Assembly: GCA_031413815.1 (NCBI GenBank)
Contig: JANOFU010000049.1
Location: 1 to 38,673, forward strand
DNA length: 38,673 nt
Direction of reading: 5' to 3'
Source of the DNA: JAGVSR01 sp031413815
Lineage (GTDB): Bacteria; Pseudomonadota; Alphaproteobacteria; Rhizobiales; Hyphomicrobiaceae
The notes below the pieces were generated by a model. That model saw only the letters and a list, made by a program, of their open reading frames with translations. It had not been told where the DNA came from and did no database searches. Every line of letters begins with the position of its first letter. Position 1 is the stretch's first letter. Below, one piece after another: positions 22,258-31,203 of the stretch. The position numbers were made by a program, and so were the translations under genes.

Positions 22258-23667
22258 TCAGCCCGGCACCTGCAGCACCAGTTTTTGGCCGCCACGCTTG
22301 ACGCCGATAACCCACGTGCGTTGCCGCTGACTGAGCGACGTCTCCAGTTCCGACAGTGACGCGATCGCCTTGCCGGACAGTTCCACGACCACATCCCCGG
22401 GCTGGAAGCCAAGCTGTTGGGCCACCGATCCTTGCCGCAGCGAGATAATAACGACGCCCGAACTCTCATCGAGTCCCATCTCATCAATGAGACCGGGTAG
22501 AATGTTGGACATCCGGGCTCCGTCGAAGGGATGCCGGCCCGCCAAATTGCGAATATCATCGCGGCCGGGAGCCGGGGAAGCCGTCAGCGCGATATTGACT
22601 GTGACCGGCTTGCCTTTTCGGATCAAGTCGAGCCGGGCCGTGTTGCCAACGCCCCGTGTTGTCAGCCGGTACTGCACGCCGCGCGGATCGGCGACCTCAA
22701 AACCATCGACCCGCGTGATGATATCGCCAGCCTCTAGACCCGCCTCTGCCGCGGGTCCCTTGTCGGACACACGCGCCACCAACGCGCCCGCGACCCGGTC
22801 AACGCCGAGGCCCTCGGCAATTTCGCGCGTCATGGCTTCAAGGCGCGCGCCGAGCCAGGGCCTCTCAACTTTGCGGCCGGACGCTGCGCTGTCGACATAG
22901 AGTTTGACGAGATTGCTGGGAATCGCAAACCCGATGCCCTGTGAGCCGCCGGATTGAGTGAAGATCAACGTATTGATCCCGACAAGCCGGCCGGACATAT
23001 CGACCAACGCGCCGCCAGAATTTCCTGGATTGATGGCTGCATCGGTTTGAATAAAGACTTGGCTATCGGAGTTGCCGATCTCGGAGCGTGCCAGTGCCGA
23101 GATGATGCCGCTGGTGACAGTCTGGCCCACGCCGAACGGATTGCCGATCGCGAGCACCAGATCGCCGACCTCAAGCGTGTCGCTATCCTCCAGTTCGATA
23201 GTTGGGAAGCGGCCATCGCCATTCTCGATTTTGAGAATTGCGATATCGGTTTTGTCGTCCTGAGTGACAACCTTCGCATCAAACTCGCGCTTGTCGGCAA
23301 GTGCCACGCGAATCTCAGTTTCACCTCGCCCTTTAATGACATGCGTATTTGTGACAACGGTGCCATCGGCACTGACGATCACGCCAGAACCAAGCGAGCT
23401 TTGGATTCGTTCAGACGGCCGCCCAGAGCGGCCAAAGAACTCGCGGAAAAACGGGTCATTGGCAAACGGCGAGTTGAAGGCCTGAACCCGGCGGCGGACG
23501 TAAACATTGACGACGGCGGGCGACGCTTTGCGTGCGATCGGCGCGAACGAATATTGCACCATTTCGCGCGACGGGGGCGTTTCACGCTTTTCTCCCGTCG
23601 CCGTCCCTAACACGGCCAGAACTCCGAAAAGACCAAGAACCAACGCCGCGGTCTTATGACATCTCAT
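22258..23667 (-). CDS. DegP/HtrA-family periplasmic serine protease (Do)
   Basis: HtrA proteases degrade or refold misfolded periplasmic proteins. A signal peptide covers about residues 1-22 (TAALVLGLFGVLAVLG). The trypsin-like domain has the triad His109 (TNTHVI), Asp141 (DKTDIA) and Ser217 (NPGNSGGAL). Two PDZ domains follow: about 275-365, with GPAAEAGLEAGDIITRVDG, and about 385-469, with GSVAQQLGFQPGDVVVEL. I chose the ATG at 23667 because the signal peptide starts there; an ATG at 23682 is also possible, and no ribosome-binding site is strong. It lies downstream of the rplQ terminator, so it should have its own promoter in 23668-23850. I see no sure sigma-E-type site. Confidence 0.93.
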   Translation of the reverse strand: MRCHKTAALVLGLFGVLAVLGTATGEKRETPPSREMVQYSFAPIARKASPAVVNVYVRRRVQAFNSPFANDPFFREFFGRSGRPSERIQSSLGSGVIVSADGTVVTNTHVIKGRGETEIRVALADKREFDAKVVTQDDKTDIAILKIENGDGRFPTIELEDSDTLEVGDLVLAIGNPFGVGQTVTSGIISALARSEIGNSDSQVFIQTDAAINPGNSGGALVDMSGRLVGINTLIFTQSGGSQGIGFAIPSNLVKLYVDSAASGRKVERPWLGARLEAMTREIAEGLGVDRVAGALVARVSDKGPAAEAGLEAGDIITRVDGFEVADPRGVQYRLTTRGVGNTARLDLIRKGKPVTVNIALTASPAPGRDDIRNLAGRHPFDGARMSNILPGLIDEMGLDESSGVVIISLRQGSVAQQLGFQPGDVVVELSGKAIASLSELETSLSQRQRTWVIGVKRGGQKLVLQVPG

Positions 23668-23851
23668 CGAAGGCACCACCATGCATGTGATCGCAGGAGC
23701 GACAGGGACGCTCGCCCCGCCCTGCAACTTTGTTCGCTCGATATAGGAGACTTGGTGGCCAAGAGAAAGGGCAAGAGACCGGCGAGGGTCCTGCTGCCCC
23801 CAGATCAATTGAGCAACGTTCGATCCGGCGGCGCCGGACACTTCGCCGGAT

Positions 23852-23888
23852 CAAAAAGCAAACGCCCCGCGGGAGAGCCAGCGGGGCG
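23852..23888 (-). terminator. Rho-independent terminator of the ribosomal/alpha operon
   Basis: On the minus strand, CGCCCCGC and GCGGGGCG (23881-23888 and 23863-23870) form a perfect 8-base-pair stem with a 10-base loop, followed by TTTGCTTTTT. It is 32 bases after the rplQ stop. A second inverted repeat, GATCCGGCG / CGCCGGATC (23822-23852), lies just beyond. This marks the end of the ribosomal protein transcription unit before degP. Confidence 0.88.
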
Positions 23889-23919
23889 GCTGTGGATGTC
23901 CTGAACGTGCGGTTTGGAC

Positions 23920-24354
23920 TCAACCCGTTGCCGAATCTTCCCGGGCATTCTGTTCTGCAGCATGCCGGGCTTTGTCGTCTGCCCCCTTCACGGTGGTGTC
24001 GCGATCAACGAGTTCGATGACGGCGCGCGCTGCGCTGTCGCCGTAGCGGAAGCCCGCCTTCAACACGCGCGAGTAGCCACCATTGCGGTCCTTATATCGG
24101 GGACCAAGCGTATCGAACAACTTCTTGACCATGTCTTCGTCGCGCAACCGCGCGGCGGCCAAGCGGCGTGAGTTCAAGTCGCCACGCTTCGCCAGCGTGA
24201 TGTACTTGTCGATGACGCGCTTCAGGTCTTTGGCCTTCGGCAAGGTTGTCACGATCTGTTCGTGCTTGATGAGGGCCGCGGCCATGTTCGAGAACATGGC
24301 TTGGCGGTGGGCGCTGTCGCGGTTGAACCGCCGGCCGAGACTTCCGTGTCGCAT
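23920..24354 (-). CDS. rplQ: Ribosomal protein bL17
   Basis: L17 is a large-subunit protein near the exit tunnel. The 144-residue product begins MRHGSLGRRFNRDSAHRQAM, the family signature, followed by LIKHEQIVTTLPKAKDLKRV and GPRYKDRNGGYSRVLKAGFR. The last 30 residues form an acidic/Ala-rich tail, common in alphaproteobacteria. It is the last gene of the alpha operon, 114 bases after rpoA, and is followed by an intrinsic terminator. Confidence 0.98.
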   Translation of the reverse strand: MRHGSLGRRFNRDSAHRQAMFSNMAAALIKHEQIVTTLPKAKDLKRVIDKYITLAKRGDLNSRRLAAARLRDEDMVKKLFDTLGPRYKDRNGGYSRVLKAGFRYGDSAARAVIELVDRDTTVKGADDKARHAAEQNAREDSATG

Positions 24355-24468
24355 AACTTTCTCTCTTTTCTCTACCGGTTATTGCGGGGAGGTTCTTTGG
24401 CCTCTCCTCGTTTTGGTTTGCGCGTTGCGACTCCACTCCGTGGAGCCGGCCGCAACGCGCGGAAGGGT

Positions 24469-25494
24469 CTAGTATTGGTCCTCGAAGCGCTTGGCGAGTT
24501 CCTCGATGTTATCCGGCGGCCAGTTCGGCACTTCCATCCCCAGATGGAGGCCCATCGTGGCCAGGACTTCCTTAATTTCGTTGAGCGACTTGCGGCCGAA
24601 GTTCGGTGTGCGCAGCATTTCCGCTTCGGTCTTTTGGATGAGATCGCCGATGTAGACGATGTTGTCGTTCTTCAAGCAATTGGCCGAACGCACCGACAGC
24701 TCCAGTTCATCGACCTTTTTGAGCAGCGCGGCATTGAACGCGAGCTCGGGGTGACGGGTCTCTTCCTGCGGCTTCTTGGGTTCTTCGAAGTTGATGAACA
24801 CGGCCAGCTGATCCTGCAGGATGCGGGCGGCAAGAGCCACAGCATCTTCGGCGCGCACCGAGCCGTCGGTTTCCACCGTCATGGTCAACTTGTCATAATC
24901 GAGCACGGTGCCTTCGCGCGTATTCTCGACCTTGTAGGAGACCTTCTTGACCGGCGAGTAGAGGCTGTCGACGGGGATCAAGCCAATCGGCGCATCATCG
25001 GGACGGTTGCGATCGGCGGCCACATAGCCCTTGCCCATATCGGCCTGGAACTCCATGCGGATGGAGGCCCCCTGGTCGAGGTGGCAGATGACATGCTCGG
25101 GATTGAGGATCTCCATATCGGCGGAGCCTTCGATGTCACCGGCCTTGACGGGGCCAGCACCTTCCTTCTTGAGCACCATGCGCTTGACGCCATCCGAGTG
25201 GAGGCGCAGAGCGATTTCCTTGATGTTCAGAACGATGTTGGTCACGTCCTCGCGCACACCGGGGATCGACGAGAATTCATGCAGCACGCCATCGATCTGC
25301 ACGGTGCGGATCGCAGCACCCTGCAACGATGACAGCAGCACGCGGCGCAGCGCGTTGCCGAGCGTCATGCCAAAGCCGCGTTCCAGCGGCTCAGCAACAA
25401 CAGTCGCGAGCCGCGTGCGGTCACGGCCAGCGCTGACTTCCAGCTTATTCGGCTTGATAAGGTCTTGCCAGTTCTTCTGAAGTACGTTTGTCAC
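24469..25494 (-). CDS. rpoA: RNA polymerase alpha subunit
   Basis: The alpha dimer scaffolds RNA polymerase and contacts UP elements and activators. The N-terminal domain shows PLERGFGMTLGNALRRVLLS and IPVDSLYSPVKKVSYKVENT. The C-terminal domain (about 250-325) has the helix-hairpin-helix ELSVRSANCLKNDNIVYIGD with LIQKTEAEMLRTPNFGRKSL. It is 341 residues long, within the normal alphaproteobacterial range. The start is a GTG. It lies in the usual place between rpsK and rplQ. Confidence 0.98.
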   Translation of the reverse strand: MTNVLQKNWQDLIKPNKLEVSAGRDRTRLATVVAEPLERGFGMTLGNALRRVLLSSLQGAAIRTVQIDGVLHEFSSIPGVREDVTNIVLNIKEIALRLHSDGVKRMVLKKEGAGPVKAGDIEGSADMEILNPEHVICHLDQGASIRMEFQADMGKGYVAADRNRPDDAPIGLIPVDSLYSPVKKVSYKVENTREGTVLDYDKLTMTVETDGSVRAEDAVALAARILQDQLAVFINFEEPKKPQEETRHPELAFNAALLKKVDELELSVRSANCLKNDNIVYIGDLIQKTEAEMLRTPNFGRKSLNEIKEVLATMGLHLGMEVPNWPPDNIEELAKRFEDQY

Positions 25495-25637
25495 GGTTGG
25501 CCTCGATCAGGTTTTCGCGCCAGCTCTTCGCCCAAAGGCTGCGCTTGTCCACCAGAGGGTCTTCATTTGAGCCGCGCACCGGGACTGAGCCCGAGGGCTC
25601 AGATCAGGGGATCCGCGCGCAGCGGCCCGTCACAAAA

Positions 25638-26042
25638 TTAAACGCGACGGCGCTTGCGCGGCCGGCAACCATTGTGCGGGATCGGCGTCACATCGCGGAT
25701 CGATGTGATCTGGAACCCAACCGACTGTAATGCACGCAGCGCTGATTCACGGCCCGAACCCGGACCGGTCACTTCCACTTCGAGCACCTTCATCCCGTGC
25801 TCCATGGCCTTTTTGCCGGCATCTTCGGCGGCCATCTGCGCGGCGAACGGCGTCGATTTACGCGAGCCTTTGAAGCCCATCGTGCCCGAAGACGACCAAG
25901 CAAGCGTGTTACCCTGCGCGTCGGTAATCGTGATCATCGTGTTATTGAACGAAGCGTTCACATGGGCGACGCCCGATGTGATATTCTTCTTTTCGCGCTT
26001 ACGGACCTTTGCACGTCCCTGGGCGGCCTGCTCTTTCGCCAT
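25638..26042 (-). CDS. rpsK: Ribosomal protein uS11
   Basis: S11 sits on the 30S platform near the E site. The product contains HVNASFNNTMITITDAQGNT, WSSSGTMGFKGSRKSTPFAA and the C-terminal PIPHNGCRPRKRRRV, all diagnostic. AGGAG lies upstream of the ATG. Length (134) is slightly above the usual 129 because of a Lys/Arg-rich N terminus. It is 143 bases before rpoA. Confidence 0.98.
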   Translation of the reverse strand: MAKEQAAQGRAKVRKREKKNITSGVAHVNASFNNTMITITDAQGNTLAWSSSGTMGFKGSRKSTPFAAQMAAEDAGKKAMEHGMKVLEVEVTGPGSGRESALRALQSVGFQITSIRDVTPIPHNGCRPRKRRRV

Positions 26043-26142
26043 TGTCTTTTCTCAACTCCTGCCCCCGTCAACCGCGGGGAAATTTGGCAATCGGATCTTC
26101 GTGTGAGTGACGGCCGCCAGTGCAACTGCGCGGGTGCCTGAA

Positions 26143-26517
26143 TTAGGACGCCTTCTTCTTGCCAGCGATCGGCTTGGCAGGACCCTTGCGGGTGCGAGCG
26201 TTGGTGTGCGTGCGCTGACCACGGACCGGCAGGCCTTTGCGGTGGCGAAGACCGCGGTAGCAACCGAGGTCCATCAAGCGCTTTATGTTCATTGAGACTT
26301 CGCGGCGAAGATCGCCTTCGACCGTGAAATCGCGATCAATGGCTTCGCGGATCTGAAGCACTTCGGCGTCCGTCAACTGGTTGACACGCCGCTCTGCCGG
26401 AATACCGACAGTCGTGCAAATTCGACTGGCATACTTCGGACCAATGCCATGGATATATTGGAGCGCAATGACGACGCGCTTCTGGGTCGGGATATTCACA
26501 CCTGCGATACGAGCCAC
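26143..26517 (-). CDS. rpsM: Ribosomal protein uS13
   Basis: S13 is in the 30S head and contacts the P-site tRNA and L5. The product starts MARIAGVNIPTQKRVVIALQ at a GTG, with YIHGIGPKYASRIC, then GCYRGLRHRKGLPVRGQRTH and NARTRKGPAK at the end. The GTG at 26517 has AGGAG 6 bases upstream. It is the first gene after the promoter-like site at 26668-26696, behind a leader of roughly 140 bases. Confidence 0.98.
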   Translation of the reverse strand: MARIAGVNIPTQKRVVIALQYIHGIGPKYASRICTTVGIPAERRVNQLTDAEVLQIREAIDRDFTVEGDLRREVSMNIKRLMDLGCYRGLRHRKGLPVRGQRTHTNARTRKGPAKPIAGKKKAS

Positions 26518-26667
26518 GAGTCTCTCCTGGAGCCGTCCGAATTGTTCCCAGCGCAGCCCCCTGATGGAAGCTAGGCCATTGTTACCACCAGCTAAAACAC
26601 GACGCGATCGGCCCCGCGCTTAATTCGCCCGGCCAATCCCGTCTGAGCTGCGTCATGAAAACGCGGT

Positions 26668-26696
26668 GTTGTAGCTCGGCACTAGTGCTTCGTCAA
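26668..26696 (-). promoter_or_regulatory. Sigma-70-type promoter of the alpha operon (rpsM-rpsK-rpoA-rplQ)
   Basis: On the minus strand, TTGACG (26691-26696) and TACAAC (26668-26673) are separated by exactly 17 bases. This is a close match to the housekeeping consensus, in the gap between adk and rpsM. Transcription would start near 26661 and give a leader of about 140 bases before rpsM. Confidence 0.65.
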
Positions 26697-26714
26697 CCTT
26701 TCACAAACAACGTG

Positions 26715-27311
26715 TCACACGGCAGCGGCGGCTGGCTTGAGGATTTCCTCAATCTCAGCAGAAACGGCCGGAATGGCAGCCATTCCGTCTACGGTCTTTA
26801 ATTTCCGGTAGGCGAAGTAGTAGCCGGTCAGCGGCGCCGTCTCACGGTAGTAGGCCATGAGGCGGGTTTTAAGGGCTTCGGCGTTATCGTCGGCCCGCAC
26901 CGTGCCGCCAGCAGCCAAGGTCTCTTTGGCCCGGGTCTCAATGCGCGAGACCAAAATTGTGTCGTCGACCTTGAGCTCGATCACGGCATCAAGATCTTTG
27001 TTCTTGGAGACGAGCAAACGGCTTAGTGCATCGGCTTGGTTCAGCGTGCGCGGGAAGCCATCCAGGATGAAGCCTTTGGCGCAGTCGGGCTGTTCGATGC
27101 GGTCGGCAATTATGCCGATCACCACCTCGTCCGGCACCAGGCTGCCGCTCTTCATAATCGCTTCGGCTTTGCGGCCAACGTCGGTGCCAGCCTTCACCGC
27201 CGCGCGCAACATGTCGCCCGTCGATAACTGCACCAGCCCATGCTTGGCCGACAACATCTGCGCTTGCGTGCCTTTGCCAGCACCCGGCGGTCCGAGCAGA
27301 ATGAGGTTCAT
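26715..27311 (-). CDS. adk: Adenylate kinase
   Basis: Adk interconverts ATP and AMP with two ADP. The P-loop is GPPGAGKGTQ near residue 7. The AMP-binding part has QLSTGDMLRAAV and GFILDGFPRTLNQADAL. The lid region is the short, zinc-free form: ETLAAGGTVRADDNAEALKT follows RIETRAK directly. The 198-residue length fits that form, common in Rhizobiales. Its ATG overlaps the secY stop by 4 bases (ATGA), so the two are translationally coupled. Confidence 0.98.
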   Translation of the reverse strand: MNLILLGPPGAGKGTQAQMLSAKHGLVQLSTGDMLRAAVKAGTDVGRKAEAIMKSGSLVPDEVVIGIIADRIEQPDCAKGFILDGFPRTLNQADALSRLLVSKNKDLDAVIELKVDDTILVSRIETRAKETLAAGGTVRADDNAEALKTRLMAYYRETAPLTGYYFAYRKLKTVDGMAAIPAVSAEIEEILKPAAAAV

Positions 27312-28672
27312 CGCCGGCCCTTGTTGTTGGTCGCGCCGCGCAACTTGGCTTTCTTGATCAAGCCCTCATACTGGTGCGCAAGCAGGTGGCTCTGGATTTG
27401 AGCGACCGTATCCATGGTCACGCTGACGGCGATCAGCAGGGATGTGCCACCGAAGTAGAACGGCACGGCAGCGTACGACACCAGGAACTCCGGCAGCACG
27501 CAGACCACGGCCAGATAGATGGCGCCGATGACGGTGATGCGGGTTAGGATGTAGTCGATGTATTCGGCCGTCTTTTCGCCGGGGCGGATGCCCGGAATGA
27601 ACCCGCCGTACTTCCGTAGATTGTCCGCGGTCTCTTTCGGGTTGAAGACCAAGGCGGTGTAGAAAAACGCAAAGAAGATGATCAGGGCTGCCGTCAGAAA
27701 CATGTGAAGGGGCTGCCCCATGCCCAGCGACGCAACGATCGTGTTCAGCCACTCGGGTCCGCCGCCCTGAGCGCTTGAGAACTGCGCTATCGTGATCGGC
27801 AGCAGCAGCAGCGATGAGGCAAAGATTGGCGGAATGACGCCGGCTGAGTTGAGCTTCAGCGGCAAGTGCGAGCTGTCGCCCTGCGCCATCCGGTTGCCCG
27901 TCTGGCGTTTGGGATACTGAATGAGGAGCCGCCGCTGCGCACGCTCGATGAACACGACGGCTGCCACGACGGCCAGCATCAGACCGAGTAGACCAATCAG
28001 CAACGGTGTGTTGATCGATCCCGTGCGCGCCAGTTCGAACAAGCCGGCGATGGCAGCAGGCAGACCCGCGACGATGCCCGCGAAGATGATGAGCGAAATA
28101 CCGTTGCCGACGCCGCGCTGCGTGATCTGCTCGCCAAGCCACATCAGGAACATGGTGCCGCCAACGAGCGTAATCACGGTCGAGAGACGGAAGAACCAGC
28201 CGGGCTCAGCCACAACCGCGCCGGCTCCCGATTGCGATCCTTCCAGCCCCACAGCAATACCATAGGCTTGAAGGGTTGCCAAAAGAACGGTCAGGTAGCG
28301 GGTATATTGGTTGATCTGCTTGCGGCCCGACTCGCCTTCTTTCTTCAGAGCTTCCAACTTCGGGTTCACCGACGTCATGATCTGAATAATGATCGAGGCC
28401 GAAATGTAGGGCATAATGTTCAAGGCGAAGATCGCCATGCGCTCGACCGCGCCACCGGCAAACATGTTGAACATGCCGAGGATGCCGGACGACTGCGATT
28501 TGAACGCTTCAGCGAATGCGGCGGTGTTGATGCCCGGCAGCGGAATGAATGTGCCTAGACGGTAGACAAGCAACGCCGCCAGCGTGAACCAGAGACGCTT
28601 CTTGAGATCCTCGGCCTTGGCGAAGGCCCCGAGGTTCATGTTTGAAGCAAGCTGCTCGGCAGCGGATACCAT
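27308..28672 (-). CDS. secY: SecY, protein translocase channel subunit
   Basis: SecY is the pore of the inner-membrane protein translocon. The 454-residue product has ten predicted membrane segments. It contains YRLGTFIPLPGIN at the first segment, GILGMFNMFAGGAVERMAIF at the plug region, MPYISASIIIQI, and GGFIPGIRPGEKTAEYIDYI in the C half. I chose the ATG at 28672 (MVSAAEQLASNM), which has GGGAGAG at good spacing; the frame above it is not protein-like. It lies 170 bases after rplO, with no obvious terminator between. Confidence 0.97.
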   Translation of the reverse strand: MVSAAEQLASNMNLGAFAKAEDLKKRLWFTLAALLVYRLGTFIPLPGINTAAFAEAFKSQSSGILGMFNMFAGGAVERMAIFALNIMPYISASIIIQIMTSVNPKLEALKKEGESGRKQINQYTRYLTVLLATLQAYGIAVGLEGSQSGAGAVVAEPGWFFRLSTVITLVGGTMFLMWLGEQITQRGVGNGISLIIFAGIVAGLPAAIAGLFELARTGSINTPLLIGLLGLMLAVVAAVVFIERAQRRLLIQYPKRQTGNRMAQGDSSHLPLKLNSAGVIPPIFASSLLLLPITIAQFSSAQGGGPEWLNTIVASLGMGQPLHMFLTAALIIFFAFFYTALVFNPKETADNLRKYGGFIPGIRPGEKTAEYIDYILTRITVIGAIYLAVVCVLPEFLVSYAAVPFYFGGTSLLIAVSVTMDTVAQIQSHLLAHQYEGLIKKAKLRGATNNKGRR

Positions 28673-28842
28673 CGTCGTCTCTCTCCCGGCCTCCTGGAAC
28701 CCGGATCGCGGGCTCAACATCGAAGGTCTCTTCCGCCTAGTTAAGGTGCGGCCGGACGACCGGCAAGACTGAGGAACCCCTTAAAAGACATGGCCGCTGC
28801 ACTGCGGCCACATCGTTCGTCCAGACCCTCGCGCGCCCTGAC

Positions 28843-29397
28843 TTAATCCTCCGTCTTGGCCGAACCGGGCTTCTTGCCCTTGGTCGCTTTCTTGGCGGCC
28901 GACTTCTTGGCCTTGGCAACGTCAGCCGCGAGCACCTTGACTTCAATCAACTTGATCGAGCCACCAGCTTTCTCGACGGCAGCCTTCGCCGATGCCGAAG
29001 CATGATTGGCTGTGATCGTGAGCTTGGCGTTGAGTTCGCCTGCACCGAGGAGACGCACGCCGTCTTTCGGGCGGCGCAGCAGGCCAGCCGAAATAAGTGT
29101 CGCCACATCGACGGTCTGGCCAGCCTTCAGCTTGCCCTCATCGACGGCCTTCTGGAGCGCACCGGTATTGATCTCGTTAAAGTCCTTGGCACGCCACTTG
29201 TTGAAGCCGCGCTTGGGCAACCGGCGATGCAACGGCATCTGGCCGCCTTCGAAGCCGCCGATGGCGACACCCGATCGCGCCGTTTGACCCTTACCGCCGC
29301 GGCCGCCGGTCTTGCCGACGCCCGAACCGATGCCGCGGCCGATCCTGACGCGCACCTTGCGCGCACCGGCATTGTCTTTAATCTCGTTCAGCCGCAT
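28843..29397 (-). CDS. rplO: Ribosomal protein uL15
   Basis: L15 is a late-assembling large-subunit protein. The product begins MRLNEIKDNAGARKVRVRIG with the Gly-rich RGIGSGVGKTGGRGGKGQ and GFEGGQMPLHRRLPKRGF. It ends in a Lys/Ala-rich tail of about 25 residues that makes it 184 residues, longer than the usual 145-160. AAGGA precedes the ATG. Confidence 0.97.
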   Translation of the reverse strand: MRLNEIKDNAGARKVRVRIGRGIGSGVGKTGGRGGKGQTARSGVAIGGFEGGQMPLHRRLPKRGFNKWRAKDFNEINTGALQKAVDEGKLKAGQTVDVATLISAGLLRRPKDGVRLLGAGELNAKLTITANHASASAKAAVEKAGGSIKLIEVKVLAADVAKAKKSAAKKATKGKKPGSAKTED

Positions 29398-29428
29398 GGG
29401 ACAGGTCTTCCTTCAAGCGTATCTGGTC

Positions 29429-29626
29429 TTAGGCCTTGTCGCTGACGACGCGGACAAGGTGGGGAATTCTTTGGATCATGCCGCGCACAGCCGGAGTATC
29501 TTCCAGCGTCTTTCGGCGATGTAGTTTGTTGAGACCAAGACCAACAAGGGTCTGTGTCTGCTTTTCCGGACGGCGGTTCGCGCTCGCGTACTGCTCAACC
29601 GTGACAGTCTTTGTCGTCTTAGCCAT
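29429..29626 (-). CDS. rpmD: Ribosomal protein uL30
   Basis: L30 is a small large-subunit protein. The 65-residue product shows TLVGLGLNKLHRRKTLEDTP and GMIQRIPHLVRVV, the family core. AAAGGAT is upstream of the ATG. The gene lies between rpsE and rplO as in the standard spc operon. Confidence 0.97.
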   Translation of the reverse strand: MAKTTKTVTVEQYASANRRPEKQTQTLVGLGLNKLHRRKTLEDTPAVRGMIQRIPHLVRVVSDKA

Positions 29627-29655
29627 GGGCCAAATCCTTTTCGATCAACGCCGTC

Positions 29656-30231
29656 TTAGGCGTCTGCGCCGGCTTCGGTGACAGCCGAGCCATCGCGGCG
29701 GCGTGCAACGATATCCGACACCTTCTTATTACGGCGGGCCGCGACACCGCGCGGGTTTTCCTGACCCTTCAAGGCGTCGAATGTCGCGCGCACGACGTTG
29801 TAAGGGTTGGTTGAGCCAAGCGACTTGGCAACCACGTCCTGGACGCCCAGCATCTCGAACACGGCGCGCATGGCCCCGCCCGCGATGATGCCCGTACCGG
29901 CGGGAGCCGAGCGCAGCACGACTTTACCAGCGCCGTGGCGGCCTTCGCTGTCGTGATGCAGCGTGCGGGCGTCGCGCAGCGGAATGCGCACAAGTGCGCG
30001 ACGTGCTGCTTCCGTTGCCTTGCGGATCGCTTCCGGAACTTCGCGGGCCTTGCCGTGGCCGAAGCCAACGCGGCCTTTGAGATCGCCAACAACAACCAGG
30101 GCAGCAAAGCCGAAGCGCTTACCGCCCTTCACGACCTTGGCCACGCGGTTGATATGGACGAGCTTGTCCGTAAACTCGGTATCGACCTTTTCACGGTCGC
30201 GTCCGCGTTCTCTCTGGGGTGAACGTGCCAC
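29656..30231 (-). CDS. rpsE: Ribosomal protein uS5
   Basis: S5 helps decoding accuracy and the mRNA entry helicase activity. The 191-residue product has HINRVAKVVKGGKRFGFAAL, VGFGHGKAREVPEAIRKATE, and APAGTGIIAGGAMRAVFEM with VVAKSLGSTNPYNVVRAT. I chose the GTG at 30231 (MARSPQRERG), which has AAGGG 8 bases upstream; the frame continues upstream into rplR and is not protein-like there. Confidence 0.97.
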   Translation of the reverse strand: MARSPQRERGRDREKVDTEFTDKLVHINRVAKVVKGGKRFGFAALVVVGDLKGRVGFGHGKAREVPEAIRKATEAARRALVRIPLRDARTLHHDSEGRHGAGKVVLRSAPAGTGIIAGGAMRAVFEMLGVQDVVAKSLGSTNPYNVVRATFDALKGQENPRGVAARRNKKVSDIVARRRDGSAVTEAGADA

Positions 30232-30247
30232 AGTCAGATCCCTTTCA

Positions 30248-30610
30248 TCAGAACTTGAGGCCGCCTTCGCGGGCTGCATCAGCAAGCGCTTTAACGCGCC
30301 CATGGAAGATAAAGCCGCCGCGATCGAAGACCACCTTGTCGACACCGGCCTTGATGGCACGCTCGGCGACGAGCTTGCCAACCTGGGCTGCGGCCGACTT
30401 GTCGGCACCCGTTTTCAGCGACGTGCGAAGGTCCTTTTCGATGGTTGAGGCCGCGGCAATTGTTTTGCCGGCAGCATCATCGATGACCTGCGCGTAGATA
30501 TGCTTGCCCGACCGGTGCACCGATAAACGCGGACGGCCGGTGGCCGTCTTCTTCAGCGTATGGCGAACGCGCGCGCGGCGCTTGATAAACAGTGGATTGT
30601 GCGTGCCCAT
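30248..30610 (-). CDS. rplR: Ribosomal protein uL18
   Basis: L18 binds 5S rRNA. The 120-residue product has RRARVRHTLKKTATGRPRLS, VHRSGKHIYAQVID and the C-terminal VVFDRGGFIFHGRVKALADA with AREGGLKF. Length and context are standard. Ribosome-binding site AAGGAC lies before the ATG. Confidence 0.98.
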   Translation of the reverse strand: MGTHNPLFIKRRARVRHTLKKTATGRPRLSVHRSGKHIYAQVIDDAAGKTIAAASTIEKDLRTSLKTGADKSAAAQVGKLVAERAIKAGVDKVVFDRGGFIFHGRVKALADAAREGGLKF

Positions 30611-30621
30611 GGGTGGCGTCC

Positions 30622-31161
30622 TTACTTCTTCTTGCCTTCCTTGCGGAAGATATATTCGCCCTTGTACCGCACACCCTTGCCCTGGTAGGGCTCGGGCTTG
30701 CGCGAGGCGCGGATTTCGGAGGCCAACTGGCCGACGACCTGCTTGTCGATGCCCGACACTGTGACCTGATCCTGCTTGGCACCGCCGACCTTGACATCGA
30801 CGCCGGCCGGCACCTGCAAAACAACGTCATGACTGTAGCCGACGCTCAGCACCAGATCCTTGCCCTTCATCGAGGCCTTGAACCCGACGCCGTGGATTTC
30901 GAGCGTGTGCGAGTACCCGTCAGTCACCCCTTTGATGAGGTTCTGCACCATGGTCCGCGACATGCCCCACATCGAGCGGGCTTTCTTGGTCTCATCGCGC
31001 GGCGTAACTTCGATGCCGGCAGCGGTCTTTTCCACCTTGATGGTGTCAGGCATCGTGAAGGACAGTTCGCCCTTCGGCCCCTTCATTTTCACGGTCTGGC
31101 CAATCACCGTCGCCGTCAAACCTGACGGAACCGGAACCGGCTTCTTACCAATACGTGACAT
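30622..31161 (-). CDS. rplF: Ribosomal protein uL6
   Basis: L6 lies near the sarcin-ricin loop. The 179-residue product starts MSRIGKKPVPVPSGLTATVI and has two related halves. The C-terminal half carries VVGQLASEIRASRKPEPYQG and KGVRYKGEYIFRKEGKK. Length is normal. AAGGG is 9 bases before the ATG, and rplR starts 11 bases downstream. Confidence 0.98.
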   Translation of the reverse strand: MSRIGKKPVPVPSGLTATVIGQTVKMKGPKGELSFTMPDTIKVEKTAAGIEVTPRDETKKARSMWGMSRTMVQNLIKGVTDGYSHTLEIHGVGFKASMKGKDLVLSVGYSHDVVLQVPAGVDVKVGGAKQDQVTVSGIDKQVVGQLASEIRASRKPEPYQGKGVRYKGEYIFRKEGKKK

Positions 31162-31203
31162 CGGTCTAACCCTTCGGTTCCCCGGCCGCAGCCGGGTTCT
31201 CGA

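Noticed and set aside
23668..23850. Sigma-E-type promoter for degP
   Set aside because: No convincing GGAAC and TCnAA pair at proper spacing could be seen before the start codon.
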